Assembly: GCF_934668725.1 (NCBI RefSeq)
Contig: NZ_CAKUOF010000007.1
Coordinates: 124,001-188,000, forward strand
DNA: 64,000 nucleotides
Reading direction: 5' to 3'
Source of the DNA: an uncultured Dysgonomonas sp.
GTDB lineage: Bacteria > Bacteroidota > Bacteroidia > Bacteroidales > Dysgonomonadaceae
Shown here: one piece after another, positions 29,391 through 39,394 of the stretch
Layout of the letters: each line of letters starts with the position of its first letter
Numbering within the stretch: position 1 is the stretch's first letter
Notes under the pieces: model-generated
What the model was told of the DNA's origin: nothing
The model's database searches: none
What the model saw: only the letters and a program-made list of their open reading frames with translations
Position numbers and translations under genes: made by a program

Positions 29391-31748
29391 TTATTTTATA
29401 TCGATAGTTTCTGTCTTCTGATTTTTCTTTTCCATAATTTTGTCAATATTCGATTGTAAGTTATGTTTGATAATCAAAGCTGTGACTTCGGGATCTAATT
29501 TAGAACGATAGACTTTAGACGAATCTAACTCATATGATTTTAACAAATGACTTACTGCCTCCCGTTCTTTTTGCATACGACTGCAAAGAATAGCCAGTAA
29601 ATACTCGGTGTTACCTGTTGGAGTTAAATTAGTCAACAGATCGTATGCCTTACTGTTATATCCTAAACAAACTAAGCATAAAGCAGCATTGTAATCCGGG
29701 TAGTTTGCCAATATCTCTATTGCTTTCCAATACTCTCTATCCTGCAATAAACGGAGCCCTTCTTCGTAGTCTGATCTATATTCAACCTTTACAGTGTCGG
29801 AAACTAACCCCGTACGATGCAAATCAATTACAAAATCTACCCTTCTTAATAAAGGATAAATAGAATCCTGAATGATTTTATAATCCGAAGGGAACTGCTT
29901 CTTAATATTTTCCTCACATTGATCGGGATACACGGCATTTGTCAACATAGTCTGAATATCTTCCTTATTTACAATATCATCTCTTTTCCTTATCTGAGCC
30001 AGTAATGTATTCCAATCTTCACCTTTATTTTTAATTTTAAACAAACTTTCAACATCTGAATCGAGTAAAGCTCCTTTCAAGTAGTTTTTTACAGATAAGG
30101 CACGTTTAGATGTCAACTCATAATTATCTTCATAATCTCCCTCCAAAGACGTTGTCACAATCAGAGTAACACTATCAATTGTAAATTCGGGAGAATTGGT
30201 ATACTTGCGGTATGAGTCCACAAACTTATCCATATTAGCTCTATTATCCTGATAATCGATTTCATAAACCGACATCGCAGATTTAGCTGCTTTATAAGCG
30301 GTATAAACCGGTATCCGATCATAAAGGTTTCGGTGCAACTCGGTACGCTTACTTATTAGCGACGCATCTGCCAATTGAGCCAAAGATGCTATAAAATATG
30401 AAAGAGTATCGGCTCCTTGCAGCTTATATTCACTTCTATCTATAGCTTGTATTTTACTATCCATAGTAAGACGGATTTTCTTCAATCCCTCGACTACGGG
30501 GTATTCTTGTGTGTAATAAAAAACAAAATTACTGCCCGATGGAATTATAGTATCCAAACGAATTTCGGCTTTATTTTCGGTATAAGGAAACTTCACTATC
30601 TTTCGGAACATCTCATCTTTTCTTGTTGCTGCAAGCTCATTGAGTACTATCTCATCAAAAAAATATCTGTGCTTAGATATTTCAATAGAATCCTTTAAGG
30701 TAAACACGTGATTATTAATATCAGCAATCTGTCGATTTGTTTCATACAATTCCCTGTATTTCTTGGGAACCCGCATCAGCTCCATTTCTTTTTTGAAAGA
30801 CTCTAAAGAATCTTTATCTCCATGAAAGCTAAAATCATCCAAATACCTCGAAATATGTTTCTTGGTCTTGCGCTCATAATCTTTCATATACTTTACATGC
30901 AATCCTGTTGTATCTTTATTCTCCACTAGATTACGTATAGTATGGTCTATGGCTTTACGTGAATAACGGTGATATTGCTCGGTTTTATATCTGATTTTCA
31001 TCGCCTCCATACGAGCATCCTCTTCCTCCCTTTTAGCTTTCCATTTCTCGTAATCCATCTGCTCTTTCATATCTTTTTTATAGATACTAAAATAATATTC
31101 CTGACGTTTTCTTATGTCTCTTGATATATTATCTCTATCCAGATAGATACTGTCATACTGAGATTTATCAACAATTGACTTCAAAAACTTATCATAATCT
31201 TCATAATCTTGTTTTTGCTTATCGACAAATCCTCTTCCATTGAGCATTACTTTCTGCAAAGAAACAACCGAATCATTATGCAGAAGTTTTGGACTCAGAA
31301 CCAAACGCCAATTATCTGATAGAATTTCCTTGGGTACAATAATTTTAAAATCAACATTTATACGCCCATCACGTTCTGCAGTAAAACGCCCTTGAGCTTT
31401 CACTTCCACTTCGGGCAAGCGATAGACTGTGCTTGTATCTAATTTGTTTTGACCACTTTTAAGAGCAACCTCTCCATGTATACCACTTGAACCTGAATTT
31501 CTAAAAGTAACCCTTTCTGAAGCAATAGAAGACTTGCTTTTATTGTTCATCTGATCATCAGGAAGTACTATATTGGCACGCTTTGTTTGCATAAACAAAC
31601 TCTGCGTCATAAACTTATGATCTGATGTAGAGCAAGATGATGCAATAAAAAAAACGATTACGACAATAGCTAGCAAGCTCTGAATAGAGATTTTATTTAA
31701 TAACTTTCTAAAAAGGGTAAATCGGATAAATAAATCGGACAATTTCAT
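29391..31748 (-). CDS. Large lipoprotein with TPR-like and OmpA-like segments
   Basis: The first ATG of this frame is at 31748; a longer reading would need a TTG start. From there the protein has 785 residues. It has a lipoprotein signal ending in FIASSC, a charged helical middle (KWKAKREEEDARMEAMKIR), and an OmpA-like stretch (DNYELTSKRALSVKNYLKGAL). The C-terminal part looks TPR-like (YNAALCLVCLGYNSKAYDLL). It is probably an outer-membrane lipoprotein with a periplasmic domain. I do not recognise a named family. It is the last gene of the surface cluster. Confidence 0.75.
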   Translation of the reverse strand: MKLSDLFIRFTLFRKLLNKISIQSLLAIVVIVFFIASSCSTSDHKFMTQSLFMQTKRANIVLPDDQMNNKSKSSIASERVTFRNSGSSGIHGEVALKSGQNKLDTSTVYRLPEVEVKAQGRFTAERDGRINVDFKIIVPKEILSDNWRLVLSPKLLHNDSVVSLQKVMLNGRGFVDKQKQDYEDYDKFLKSIVDKSQYDSIYLDRDNISRDIRKRQEYYFSIYKKDMKEQMDYEKWKAKREEEDARMEAMKIRYKTEQYHRYSRKAIDHTIRNLVENKDTTGLHVKYMKDYERKTKKHISRYLDDFSFHGDKDSLESFKKEMELMRVPKKYRELYETNRQIADINNHVFTLKDSIEISKHRYFFDEIVLNELAATRKDEMFRKIVKFPYTENKAEIRLDTIIPSGSNFVFYYTQEYPVVEGLKKIRLTMDSKIQAIDRSEYKLQGADTLSYFIASLAQLADASLISKRTELHRNLYDRIPVYTAYKAAKSAMSVYEIDYQDNRANMDKFVDSYRKYTNSPEFTIDSVTLIVTTSLEGDYEDNYELTSKRALSVKNYLKGALLDSDVESLFKIKNKGEDWNTLLAQIRKRDDIVNKEDIQTMLTNAVYPDQCEENIKKQFPSDYKIIQDSIYPLLRRVDFVIDLHRTGLVSDTVKVEYRSDYEEGLRLLQDREYWKAIEILANYPDYNAALCLVCLGYNSKAYDLLTNLTPTGNTEYLLAILCSRMQKEREAVSHLLKSYELDSSKVYRSKLDPEVTALIIKHNLQSNIDKIMEKKNQKTETIDIK

Positions 31749-31940
31749 TCTATTTGTTTTAAGGTCTATGACCCATTTATTTTTATTAATGTAATATATT
31801 ATTGTGTTTTTAAACAAGCCATGCTAACTTCTCAGTCGGCATGGCTCTACCTAGGATAAACTCTAAATTACCCTACTCTTCACTACTTGATCTTAGTTTT
31901 TGCACAATACCTGTGCTATCTTTATAAACCAACGACTTTT

Positions 31941-32336
31941 CTATGAATTTATCTGTATAGGCTTAGGTTCTGATTTTGCAGCATCGCTCATTCTACAATT
32001 TCCAAAGAAATTGGCTCCGGCTTCTATATCTATACTCACAGCAGTAATATCTCCATCATAGTAAGATGATGATTTGAGCATAATTATATCATGCACAATT
32101 ATATTGCCATTCACTTTACCCATCAACTCAATACTTTCACTCTCAATATTACCAGTAACACAGCCTGTAGGCCCTACTATTACTTTTCCTTCACAATATA
32201 TATTACCATCTACAGTCCCATCAATTCGTAAATCATCCTTCGTGTTTATTTCTCCGGAAAGGGTTAAGCCTTGAGAAAGGACACTATATGTACGATCTGC
32301 CAGTATTGTCTCTGTCTTTGCTTTTTTATTAAACAT
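31941..32336 (-). CDS. Bactofilin-like polymer-forming protein
   Basis: The 131-residue protein has the bactofilin core: LSGEINTKDDLRIDGTVDGNIYCEGKVIVGPTGCVTGNIESESIELMGKVNGNI, a right-handed beta-helix with repeats of about 17 residues. Short disordered tails lie at each end. Bactofilins polymerise without nucleotide and scaffold envelope or surface structures. Its place at the distal end of a surface-fibre cluster suggests a local scaffolding role, which is inference. Confidence 0.9.
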   Translation of the reverse strand: MFNKKAKTETILADRTYSVLSQGLTLSGEINTKDDLRIDGTVDGNIYCEGKVIVGPTGCVTGNIESESIELMGKVNGNIIVHDIIMLKSSSYYDGDITAVSIDIEAGANFFGNCRMSDAAKSEPKPIQINS

Positions 32337-32371
32337 TATTCTAAGATTATAATTTCACTTCTTTTTTGATT

Positions 32372-32453
32372 AACTATATTATTGCTTTGGCAAGCCAAAC
32401 AGCGATAGTTTGTTATGTCTTCAAAATATATCATTAAATATTTTCTTTTACTT
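32372..32453. repeat. Direct repeat copy B of an 82-bp element
   Basis: This is the second copy of the element at 29274-29355. It abuts the stop codon of the minus-strand barrel gene ending at 32452. The two copies bracket the bactofilin and large lipoprotein genes. Confidence 0.75.
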
Positions 32454-33060
32454 AAAACAGATATCCTACCGAAAGTCCCCATCTACGGTTTTTAGATACT
32501 ATAACCTGATCTCCGAACTTTATTTCGCTCTTTGTAAATCCATGATCGTAATTGATTAATACCTGAATTTTTTGAGTCAGAGAAGAACCAACCCCTATAC
32601 TAAATCCGGTATCAAATCGGTCGGCTTTTTTTTTGAAATCCAGTGAATGTGAGGTATCTCCATCCTTTATCCGTCCTGATAAGGCATAGGAGGAATATAG
32701 GCCTGCTTGAATATACTGTTTAACTATAAACAAATTAAACTCCTTTCTCACATTCACCGGTACCTCAATAGTGTTAGTTGTAAAGTTGTAGGTAACCCCG
32801 CTATTATTTCCGTAATCTTGTTTCAATGCAAAGCCTTGGTTCGAAAATAACAATCCTGCATTTATTTTCCACCCGTCAATCGGTAGATTTAAATTCGATA
32901 TTGCACCTATATTAAATCCAATGTATCGTTTTGTATCAACTCCATTTAACTCGACTTCAGTATTACTTAAGTTCACACCGGCTCTTACTCCCAATTGTTG
33001 AGCATTGGCAGAAAAACAAGAGGATATTATGACTAAAAACAAAAATGCCTTAATTTTCAT
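32452..33060 (-). CDS. Outer-membrane beta-barrel protein (PorT-like)
   Basis: This 202-residue protein has a signal peptide ending in ANAQ. It continues with QLGVRAGVNLSNTEVELNG and alternating beta strands, and closes with RRWGLSVGYLF, an outer-membrane C-terminal signature. That is the small PorT/OMP_b-brl_2 type common in Bacteroidales. Its start overlaps the preceding gene by 11 bases, so it is translationally coupled and belongs to the surface cluster. Its function is unknown. Confidence 0.85.
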   Translation of the reverse strand: MKIKAFLFLVIISSCFSANAQQLGVRAGVNLSNTEVELNGVDTKRYIGFNIGAISNLNLPIDGWKINAGLLFSNQGFALKQDYGNNSGVTYNFTTNTIEVPVNVRKEFNLFIVKQYIQAGLYSSYALSGRIKDGDTSHSLDFKKKADRFDTGFSIGVGSSLTQKIQVLINYDHGFTKSEIKFGDQVIVSKNRRWGLSVGYLF

Positions 33061-33430
33061 AACTATAGTTTGTATGTTCAGTATATTCGTTCAGTTCCTT
33101 CAATGGATTAATTAATGGAAGAAAACGATCTTTCCAATGTAAGAATCCCTTACAGATTGTACTGCACTTTATAACCATCCGGTTTTCTGATTCCTCAAGA
33201 ATCGTAAGATGAGGATTCTTCATCCGATTAATCCCCTTCAACAATACAGCAATAAACATCATGTTTCCTATTCTTGAATCTTTTACTTTAAAAATATTAT
33301 CAACAGAACAAATTGAAAATATATAAAATGCAGAACGTTCATAAGCATACCAACATCCATCTGCTTTATATAAGTAGATTTGATTGTCATTATACTTTTC
33401 GTTTCTTAGAATCTGTTGTATACTTTCCAT
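33050..33430 (-). CDS. Hypothetical 126-aa protein
   Basis: This protein has no signal peptide and no membrane segment. It starts MESIQQILRNEKYNDNQIYL, then shows an aromatic stretch YKADGCWYAYERSAFYIFSIC. I recall similar short proteins among Bacteroidales hypotheticals but cannot name a domain. It lies 41 bases after a fimbrillin-like gene and overlaps the barrel gene by 11 bases. It could be a cytoplasmic regulator of the cluster or unrelated. Confidence 0.65.
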   Translation of the reverse strand: MESIQQILRNEKYNDNQIYLYKADGCWYAYERSAFYIFSICSVDNIFKVKDSRIGNMMFIAVLLKGINRMKNPHLTILEESENRMVIKCSTICKGFLHWKDRFLPLINPLKELNEYTEHTNYSYEN

Positions 33431-33471
33431 AATACCTCCTCTATTTATAAAATAAAACGACAGCAGCAGGT

Positions 33472-34797
33472 TTAATTCGGCATTTGTGTCACTGTAAGTG
33501 TACGGGTTAAGCTACCGGCTCTTACCGTAATTGTCCCTGTACGTGACGTTGCTCCAATAGATGTAAACGTGCCTGTTAATACTTTTCGATTTCCGGAACC
33601 TGTAAGTACTAAATTGTTTAGCCATGCAACATCACTTGTAACAGTTACAGTTGCTGATGTATTAGTGTTCAATACTGTTCCAATAGTAGCTGAGCCACTG
33701 CCTCGCATTGTAAAAGGAGCAGAAACTCCTAACTCATGTTTACCATCGGCAATCATATCTACAATATCATTATCATTATCAATAATATCTGTAAAAATAT
33801 TTGCGGAATAGTCTGCCACCATAGCTTTCTCGATAGAGTCATAACCTGCACCAAATACTTTAGTTATTTGAATAAGATAGCGGTGATTGCGAACAATGTG
33901 AATCACTTGCCCTGCATTATTCTTCAGCCAGACTTTATAGTACCCGTCAATCCCTTTATATTTACCTCTTATAATTACAGACAAACCTGTATTATTCAGA
34001 ATATTTGATCTTTCATACAAGTATAAGTCAGGAGCTGCATTACCTGCTCTATATGACCAAACACCCGTTCCTGAAGTATTTACATAGTCAATATAACCTG
34101 ATCCTGAGATAAGACTAACAGTTGATGGTGTTGAAGCCGGCACTGTATAAGCCGCAGGGGCAACTCTTGCCATATTAGAACTCTTTAGAATAGTAAAACC
34201 TGTAAGAGAAAAATCACTCAGACCATTGTTTGGATTACCTGGAATACATTCAACGGAGACTGCAGCTGCTGTTCTAAGCATATTTACTACTCCCAAAGTC
34301 GTATTTGATGTTATACTTGGAGTAGAAGTTCTTCCCCACATAACCAAAGGTAACTGTGGAGACGTTAAAGCGACCAAAGTATTAGTCTTAAGAGAAGGGA
34401 TAGCAACACTTTCCAGCATATTAGTTGTAACAGAACTGAAATTTATAATATCAGCATCGTTTTCGTTTCTCCCATTAGCTATAATATGAAAAGTGCGCAA
34501 TGCTGATGTCTCCTTCATTCTAAGACTAAAAGTTTTTATAATTCCGCTTCCTGAGATATTATTGACCTTCACTCTTTCTATAAACTGGTTGTTCTCATTA
34601 AACACCAGGAGATCAATACAGCGAACGGAGTTTTCATTATAAGAAGATCTTAAACCAGCTGTTACGAGCTGATTCTCTGGAATCTCCAATGCAAATTGAA
34701 GTTCGATATCTCTTTCTTGTATTATATCCGAATCCTCTGACAGACCACACGAAGTGGCTGTCAGTAGGAATAGAATATATATTATTAGTTGTTTCAT
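33472..34797 (-). CDS. Fimbrillin-like lipoprotein with C-terminal BACON domain
   Basis: This protein of 441 residues has a lipoprotein signal ending in TATSC. Residues 30-340 look like a FimA/Mfa1-type fimbrillin fold: a DLLVFNENNQFIERV strand, AALSVECIPG-like regions and KVWLKNNAGQVIHIVRNHRYLIQITKV. The last 90 residues form a BACON-type domain (VTSDVAWLNNLVLTGSG...RTLTVTQMPN). It is probably a fibre subunit or tip protein. The BACON domain may bind glycan or extend the fibre. It lies 16 bases after the previous cluster gene. Confidence 0.8.
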   Translation of the reverse strand: MKQLIIYILFLLTATSCGLSEDSDIIQERDIELQFALEIPENQLVTAGLRSSYNENSVRCIDLLVFNENNQFIERVKVNNISGSGIIKTFSLRMKETSALRTFHIIANGRNENDADIINFSSVTTNMLESVAIPSLKTNTLVALTSPQLPLVMWGRTSTPSITSNTTLGVVNMLRTAAAVSVECIPGNPNNGLSDFSLTGFTILKSSNMARVAPAAYTVPASTPSTVSLISGSGYIDYVNTSGTGVWSYRAGNAAPDLYLYERSNILNNTGLSVIIRGKYKGIDGYYKVWLKNNAGQVIHIVRNHRYLIQITKVFGAGYDSIEKAMVADYSANIFTDIIDNDNDIVDMIADGKHELGVSAPFTMRGSGSATIGTVLNTNTSATVTVTSDVAWLNNLVLTGSGNRKVLTGTFTSIGATSRTGTITVRAGSLTRTLTVTQMPN

Positions 34798-34813
34798 ACC
34801 AATTGATTATTTA

Positions 34814-37378
34814 TTATTTACGATTCTTAGATAACCTGACTCCATATTCTTCCTTAGTTTCGCCCGGTAAGTATTCTATATTATTGATTACAGAGCGTAG
34901 ACTGGCTGGAGCCGGATTTAATGTAAATGTGGCCGTATTTTTCATTTTATCGTACCGTATAGTACCTATTGATTGACTAGTATGATAGTTATTAGGAGCA
35001 ATAGGAGTTGTTGTATTACTTACATTTAAAGGAACGGAATATGTTTCCTGCATCTGGGTTATACCACCTACATTTTCAAAGTCATATATATTAACAGGTC
35101 TCATAGTACCTCCTTTATATAAGACGATGTCTATATTAATCGGGTGTCCTTTAATCCCATTACTCCACCATCTAGCGTATAAGTTGATATTAAAATACCT
35201 CGGCAGATCATCATAAATAACAGTAGTTGTTAAATTCGTAAAGTTTACAAAAGCTGTTTCATATCCACTCTGTGTATTATCTCCACCAAACTGCATAACA
35301 GTAAAATTTCTGTATATTATTGATGCCTTAGCTCCGCCACCTCCATACGTACCAAAACCAACTCCTTTATCATCCAAATCAGATACTCCGGTTTCCTTAA
35401 AGAAAGTTCCCGAATCCATATCCCAACTTCCCGAAGGTCTATTACCTACCCTATATCTAACTACCAAGTAATCGAACTCCGGAAACCTAACGTATTTAGC
35501 CGATTGATTTATTTTAATGGTTTTAGTATAGTTTAAGTCATTAACATGAGCTATAGTAATAAAACCTGTACGATCCAATTCATTAGGCTCTGCCGTAGCA
35601 GTAAAGTGTAGTTCTCCTCCAATATTAGAAGCCGATGTTATCCAACTAGGCTTAGACTTAACAACCCAACTGGCATCTCCTCCATATGCAGCCAAATCCG
35701 ACTCTGTAAATGTGCCTCCATCACCGGGTATACCTATTTCTTCTCCTGTTACAGACAATCCTAAGTTACATACCTTGACCTCATCGTACTCCAAAGTATT
35801 TTTATTTAAAAATTTATAAGTGGTATTATCATAGGTTGTACCTCTGGTAAATCGCAGTGTTTGATTTCCTGTTCCGTTAGTATAATTACAAGACGCAACA
35901 GATACATTTCCATCTATCATCATCCATGAGGAGGTGGTAGGGCTAACTGCCAGTGTAACATCCTTGAATGTCGTGGGTTCGGAAATATAGATTGTTTTTG
36001 GATTTAATGTTATAGAACCTGTTGTAATAATCGGAGTCTGATTTACAGTTATAACTTTTGTCAAATTCTTCACCTTGATCTTCAAAGTTGTAGACCGCGG
36101 TACAGTATAGTCTGCACCAGCAGCAGTTAATTTTATATTATTGGTAGCATCGAAAGAGGCTGTTAACCAACTCGCACCCGACTCTAGCGAGCAATCACCT
36201 GTTTCAGCATTCGTTGCATAATAAAAATTTTTACTTACTCCCATATCAAACACTGTCTCTTTCACCGTAAGATAAGTTTGAGAGATATCCGAAATTATTG
36301 TATTTTCATCCCAAGGTAATATATTTAATGTGCCATCAACCAGTTTTGCTGAAGCATCTGTTTCTCCTCCCAAAGAAGAGATGTTTAGTGTTATATCATA
36401 TATCGTATTACGGTTGATCTTATAACCATTCTCTTGATTGATTAGTACTTTATAATAATTTTCGGTTTTTACTGTGGTATCCCCTTCCTTCTGATAAGGA
36501 ATTTGAAGTACAACAAAAGTGACATCTTTTTCCACATCATAAGTTGGCCGTAAATTTTCATTGATATAAGCATGAGTTGTCGATTTAGTTGTTCCAACTC
36601 CTCTTTCCGAAGGTACTACGGTTTTGAAATCATAAGATATATAATTAGCTGTGGAAGGACTAGTTAAAGCCGAGACAATATTAGAACAATCTGCAACATT
36701 TGCCATCTTAACCGATAGATTTTGATTAGCCGGAGCGAGTAAATACTTAACTCCACCAAAAATAAAATCGTTTGTGTTTACAGTCATCTTTACTTTCGCC
36801 ACATTACGCACCAAAGAAATAGACGCTCTAACATCGGTTATGAAGTTATGGTCTTTCTTAACTCCATGCATCAAAAGAGGCTTATTTCCATCAGGCTGTG
36901 CAATTTCTGCTGTAATAGCATCAGTTATTAGAGCCTCTAAACTACTTTCATTAGTAACCGAAGCCAATTTACTTTCGACTATATTACTAACTATATGTAT
37001 ATTTCTTGCTTTATCGAGATCTGCAAGTATTACAGAATTTAATACCATAATCACTTGGTCGCTTACCCATCTGCTCATATCAATATCGGCGGACGCACCT
37101 GTATAAGGTACATCTATTCGAATAGAAAATTCTTTATTTCCTGTAGAGCTCTCGAATATAAATAATGAAAGATCTTTAACCAGAGTTTCTTCATCAGTAG
37201 CTGTGCTTCTTAACTCAGGTGTATTAACCGAAGGCAATTGCAGAGCAATCTGCACTTTACCGTCAATGGGTTTCGAGTTTCCCAATTCATCCTGCTCCTT
37301 CGCGCAAGAAGGGAGAAAGAGTATTATCAGTAAAAAAGTTATTATTTTGATGTATTTATTCTTTATTCTAAAGTACAT
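34814..37378 (-). CDS. Large multi-BACON fimbrillin-like lipoprotein
   Basis: The 854-residue protein has a lipoprotein signal ending in FLPSC. The N-terminal half resembles the fimbrillin family (LVKDLSLFIFESSTGNKEFSIRIDV, RNVAKVKMTVNTNDF). The middle has several BACON-like repeats (LESGASWLTASFD, TLKIKVKNLTKVITVNQTP, GDASWVVKSKPSWITSASN). The C-terminal 200 residues are unassigned. Such long proteins often sit at fimbrial tips in Bacteroidales. Ligand and role are inference. Confidence 0.78.
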   Translation of the reverse strand: MYFRIKNKYIKIITFLLIILFLPSCAKEQDELGNSKPIDGKVQIALQLPSVNTPELRSTATDEETLVKDLSLFIFESSTGNKEFSIRIDVPYTGASADIDMSRWVSDQVIMVLNSVILADLDKARNIHIVSNIVESKLASVTNESSLEALITDAITAEIAQPDGNKPLLMHGVKKDHNFITDVRASISLVRNVAKVKMTVNTNDFIFGGVKYLLAPANQNLSVKMANVADCSNIVSALTSPSTANYISYDFKTVVPSERGVGTTKSTTHAYINENLRPTYDVEKDVTFVVLQIPYQKEGDTTVKTENYYKVLINQENGYKINRNTIYDITLNISSLGGETDASAKLVDGTLNILPWDENTIISDISQTYLTVKETVFDMGVSKNFYYATNAETGDCSLESGASWLTASFDATNNIKLTAAGADYTVPRSTTLKIKVKNLTKVITVNQTPIITTGSITLNPKTIYISEPTTFKDVTLAVSPTTSSWMMIDGNVSVASCNYTNGTGNQTLRFTRGTTYDNTTYKFLNKNTLEYDEVKVCNLGLSVTGEEIGIPGDGGTFTESDLAAYGGDASWVVKSKPSWITSASNIGGELHFTATAEPNELDRTGFITIAHVNDLNYTKTIKINQSAKYVRFPEFDYLVVRYRVGNRPSGSWDMDSGTFFKETGVSDLDDKGVGFGTYGGGGAKASIIYRNFTVMQFGGDNTQSGYETAFVNFTNLTTTVIYDDLPRYFNINLYARWWSNGIKGHPINIDIVLYKGGTMRPVNIYDFENVGGITQMQETYSVPLNVSNTTTPIAPNNYHTSQSIGTIRYDKMKNTATFTLNPAPASLRSVINNIEYLPGETKEEYGVRLSKNRK

Positions 37379-37389
37379 GAGCTAACGTT

Positions 37390-38610
37390 TTAGGGTATTA
37401 ATATTCTTAAACCGGTGATATCATATTGCTCTTTAGAACCGTCTAAACCCGAAATGAAAAGGTTCAACTTAGTAGAAAGAGCAGCTCCTGCGGTTTTACG
37501 TCTTACTTGAATATTGACAGGAGAAACTGTTTTTTGTCCGAATGTTACACTTTCCTCGACAAACTCAAAATTTATAGGATCTTCAAGTGTTACCCACCAA
37601 TTTCGTTCTTGCTTCATATTCATGGCATAAGTAGCGACATACCCCGAGTTGCCCGAAGGAGTCATAGTATACATATCTATATTATTGGAAGAATATACTG
37701 TAGACCAATCCCTTACATCAACCTTTACTTCGATCCCTCCTTTTGCAATAAGGCTTACTTCCAGAATTTTATTATCCTGAGGGACAATAGGAATTTCTAC
37801 CTCATTTATATAACCTGTTCCACCGGCAGTTATAAGTTTTACTCCCACTGAAATCTTGTGAGTACTTATGTCACCAACCGACAACGATTTGTGGGCAGGA
37901 ATAATAAAATCAATCGTGTCGCTTTGTTGATGTCCTGCAAGAGAAACCGATTCATGAAATGTTACAGCCTTTGTCATGGGAATATTCGTTGTGGTTGGAT
38001 TGGTTTTATTAGGATACAAACCTCCACTCCACGATAAACTTGTAGGAACATTTATCAATGAAAAAGTATGTCCTCCGCCCAACTTAAATCCAACACCATC
38101 TTTCAGGACTAAGCGTACTTTAGCAACATTACGATCTAAAACAGCTGCAGTTTCATGAGACTGATCTTTTACGATTGTCACCCCATTAATTAAAGCTGTA
38201 CGAATCTCAGGTACATCCGGTAACAGTCCTCCCGAAGGTTGAGTTACCCACATTGGCATATCCGATTTAGCGGATGTAAATTGGGGAGAGATTAAATGAG
38301 GACGAATATCCATTTCGTTACAACCAACCAGCACAAAATTCCATTTACCCACAAGCATATCCATTTTAAGATATTCCGGAGTACGTTCTATATTCAATGG
38401 CATATGGTTGAAGTAGTCTAGATTGGGAGCCTGTCCGTTAAAAGCATACAGCTCGGAATATTGCCTAATATTTTCCGACACTCCGGAGACTCTCAACTGA
38501 ATACCATTCCTTACAATTTCATTATCAGCTATAAGCTCTTCGTTACTACAGGACGAGTATCCCAGAAGCAGACACAAAGCCACTGCTGCATATTTTACTT
38601 TTGCGTACAT
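37390..38610 (-). CDS. FimB/Mfa2- or fimbrillin-like lipoprotein
   Basis: This protein (406 residues) has a lipoprotein signal ending in GYSSC. A beta-rich body includes WNFVLVGCNEMDIRP, RNVAKVRLVLKDGVGF and IPAHKSLSVGDISTHKISV, which resembles the two-domain layout of the FimB/Mfa2/fimbrillin superfamily. The C-terminus ends in a hydrophobic strand (YDITGLRILIP). It is 11 bases upstream of the large BACON protein gene and so in the same transcript. It could anchor or cap a second fibre. Confidence 0.75.
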   Translation of the reverse strand: MYAKVKYAAVALCLLLGYSSCSNEELIADNEIVRNGIQLRVSGVSENIRQYSELYAFNGQAPNLDYFNHMPLNIERTPEYLKMDMLVGKWNFVLVGCNEMDIRPHLISPQFTSAKSDMPMWVTQPSGGLLPDVPEIRTALINGVTIVKDQSHETAAVLDRNVAKVRLVLKDGVGFKLGGGHTFSLINVPTSLSWSGGLYPNKTNPTTTNIPMTKAVTFHESVSLAGHQQSDTIDFIIPAHKSLSVGDISTHKISVGVKLITAGGTGYINEVEIPIVPQDNKILEVSLIAKGGIEVKVDVRDWSTVYSSNNIDMYTMTPSGNSGYVATYAMNMKQERNWWVTLEDPINFEFVEESVTFGQKTVSPVNIQVRRKTAGAALSTKLNLFISGLDGSKEQYDITGLRILIP

Positions 38611-38743
38611 GTTTATATTTTTTTATTTCGGAATTAGCCTCATAACCGTTTTACACGATAAACTAGATTCCAATTTTCAATTACCTAATTATATCCAATC
38701 CGGACAGTTCTATCTATCAGCCGATCTAAAAAACAATTACTAT

Positions 38744-39244
38744 TTATTGAAAAGTATAGTGTACGTTACACCAAGAGATTTTAGCTTCTTTATCTTTCAG
38801 TAAGGACATCGAAGATATTCCTGCATAAGCAAAAGCTCCGGAAAAAGTCTCCTCATTATTTTTTATTCTCAATTTGTCTGCACCATACAATTTCTCCACT
38901 TTGGTAAGTCCTTTGACTACAACCAACTTATTTGTATCCCCGTAAGCAAATGTTACCCATTCAGCTTGCTGATTATCATAGACTTTTAAAACTCCTTTTT
39001 CGAATCGATACTCATATGTATACCTTTCGGGCATAAAACAGAGTTTTGAATCGTTTACAAAAATCAACATGGAATGCTCAAGATATGAATCTTCGACACC
39101 GATATAGTCGACCCATAATTTCTTAGGGTCTAATTCGGATGTTTCCAATTCTACAGCTCCTTTTTTGGAGCCTGCAAACATTTTAAATTCTTTTATCCGG
39201 CAATGCCTGAAAGATAGAACCAAGGGTAAAATATTTTTTCTCAT
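38744..39244 (-). CDS. Hypothetical surface-cluster protein
   Basis: This 166-residue protein has a short hydrophobic start (MRKNILPLVLSFRHC) that is a poor signal peptide. A beta-rich body follows (YTYEYRFEKGVLKVYDNQQAEWVTFAYGD). A second Met at residue 22 (MFAGSKKG) is an alternative start. I do not recognise a family. The weak N-terminus could mean cytoplasmic location or a degraded lipoprotein signal. It is flanked by gaps of 133 and 150 bases in the cluster. Confidence 0.55.
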   Translation of the reverse strand: MRKNILPLVLSFRHCRIKEFKMFAGSKKGAVELETSELDPKKLWVDYIGVEDSYLEHSMLIFVNDSKLCFMPERYTYEYRFEKGVLKVYDNQQAEWVTFAYGDTNKLVVVKGLTKVEKLYGADKLRIKNNEETFSGAFAYAGISSMSLLKDKEAKISWCNVHYTFQ

Positions 39245-39330
39245 ATATTTTTCTTATTCTAAAGTTCGATTCAAAAAAGGATATTTATTTAAGAACGTAA
39301 CAGACTACGGTGATCTGATCGTTTAGTCAT

Positions 39331-39388
39331 CACTTTCATCACTGGTGTCTTTGTCATGGAAGGATAAGACACCGTATGATGAGAAAGT
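39331..39388 (-). promoter_or_regulatory. Intercistronic stem-loop
   Basis: GGTGTCTT pairs with AAGACACC, and outside this ACTTTC and ATCA pair imperfectly with their complements. The structure lies between the beta-propeller gene and the next gene in the transcript. No T run follows, so a processing or stability element is more likely than a terminator. Confidence 0.4.
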
Positions 39389-39394
39389 AAGCAT

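Noticed and set aside
31749..31817. N-terminal extension of the large lipoprotein
   Set aside because: It would begin with TTG and put 23 extra residues before a good lipoprotein signal that starts at the ATG at 31748.
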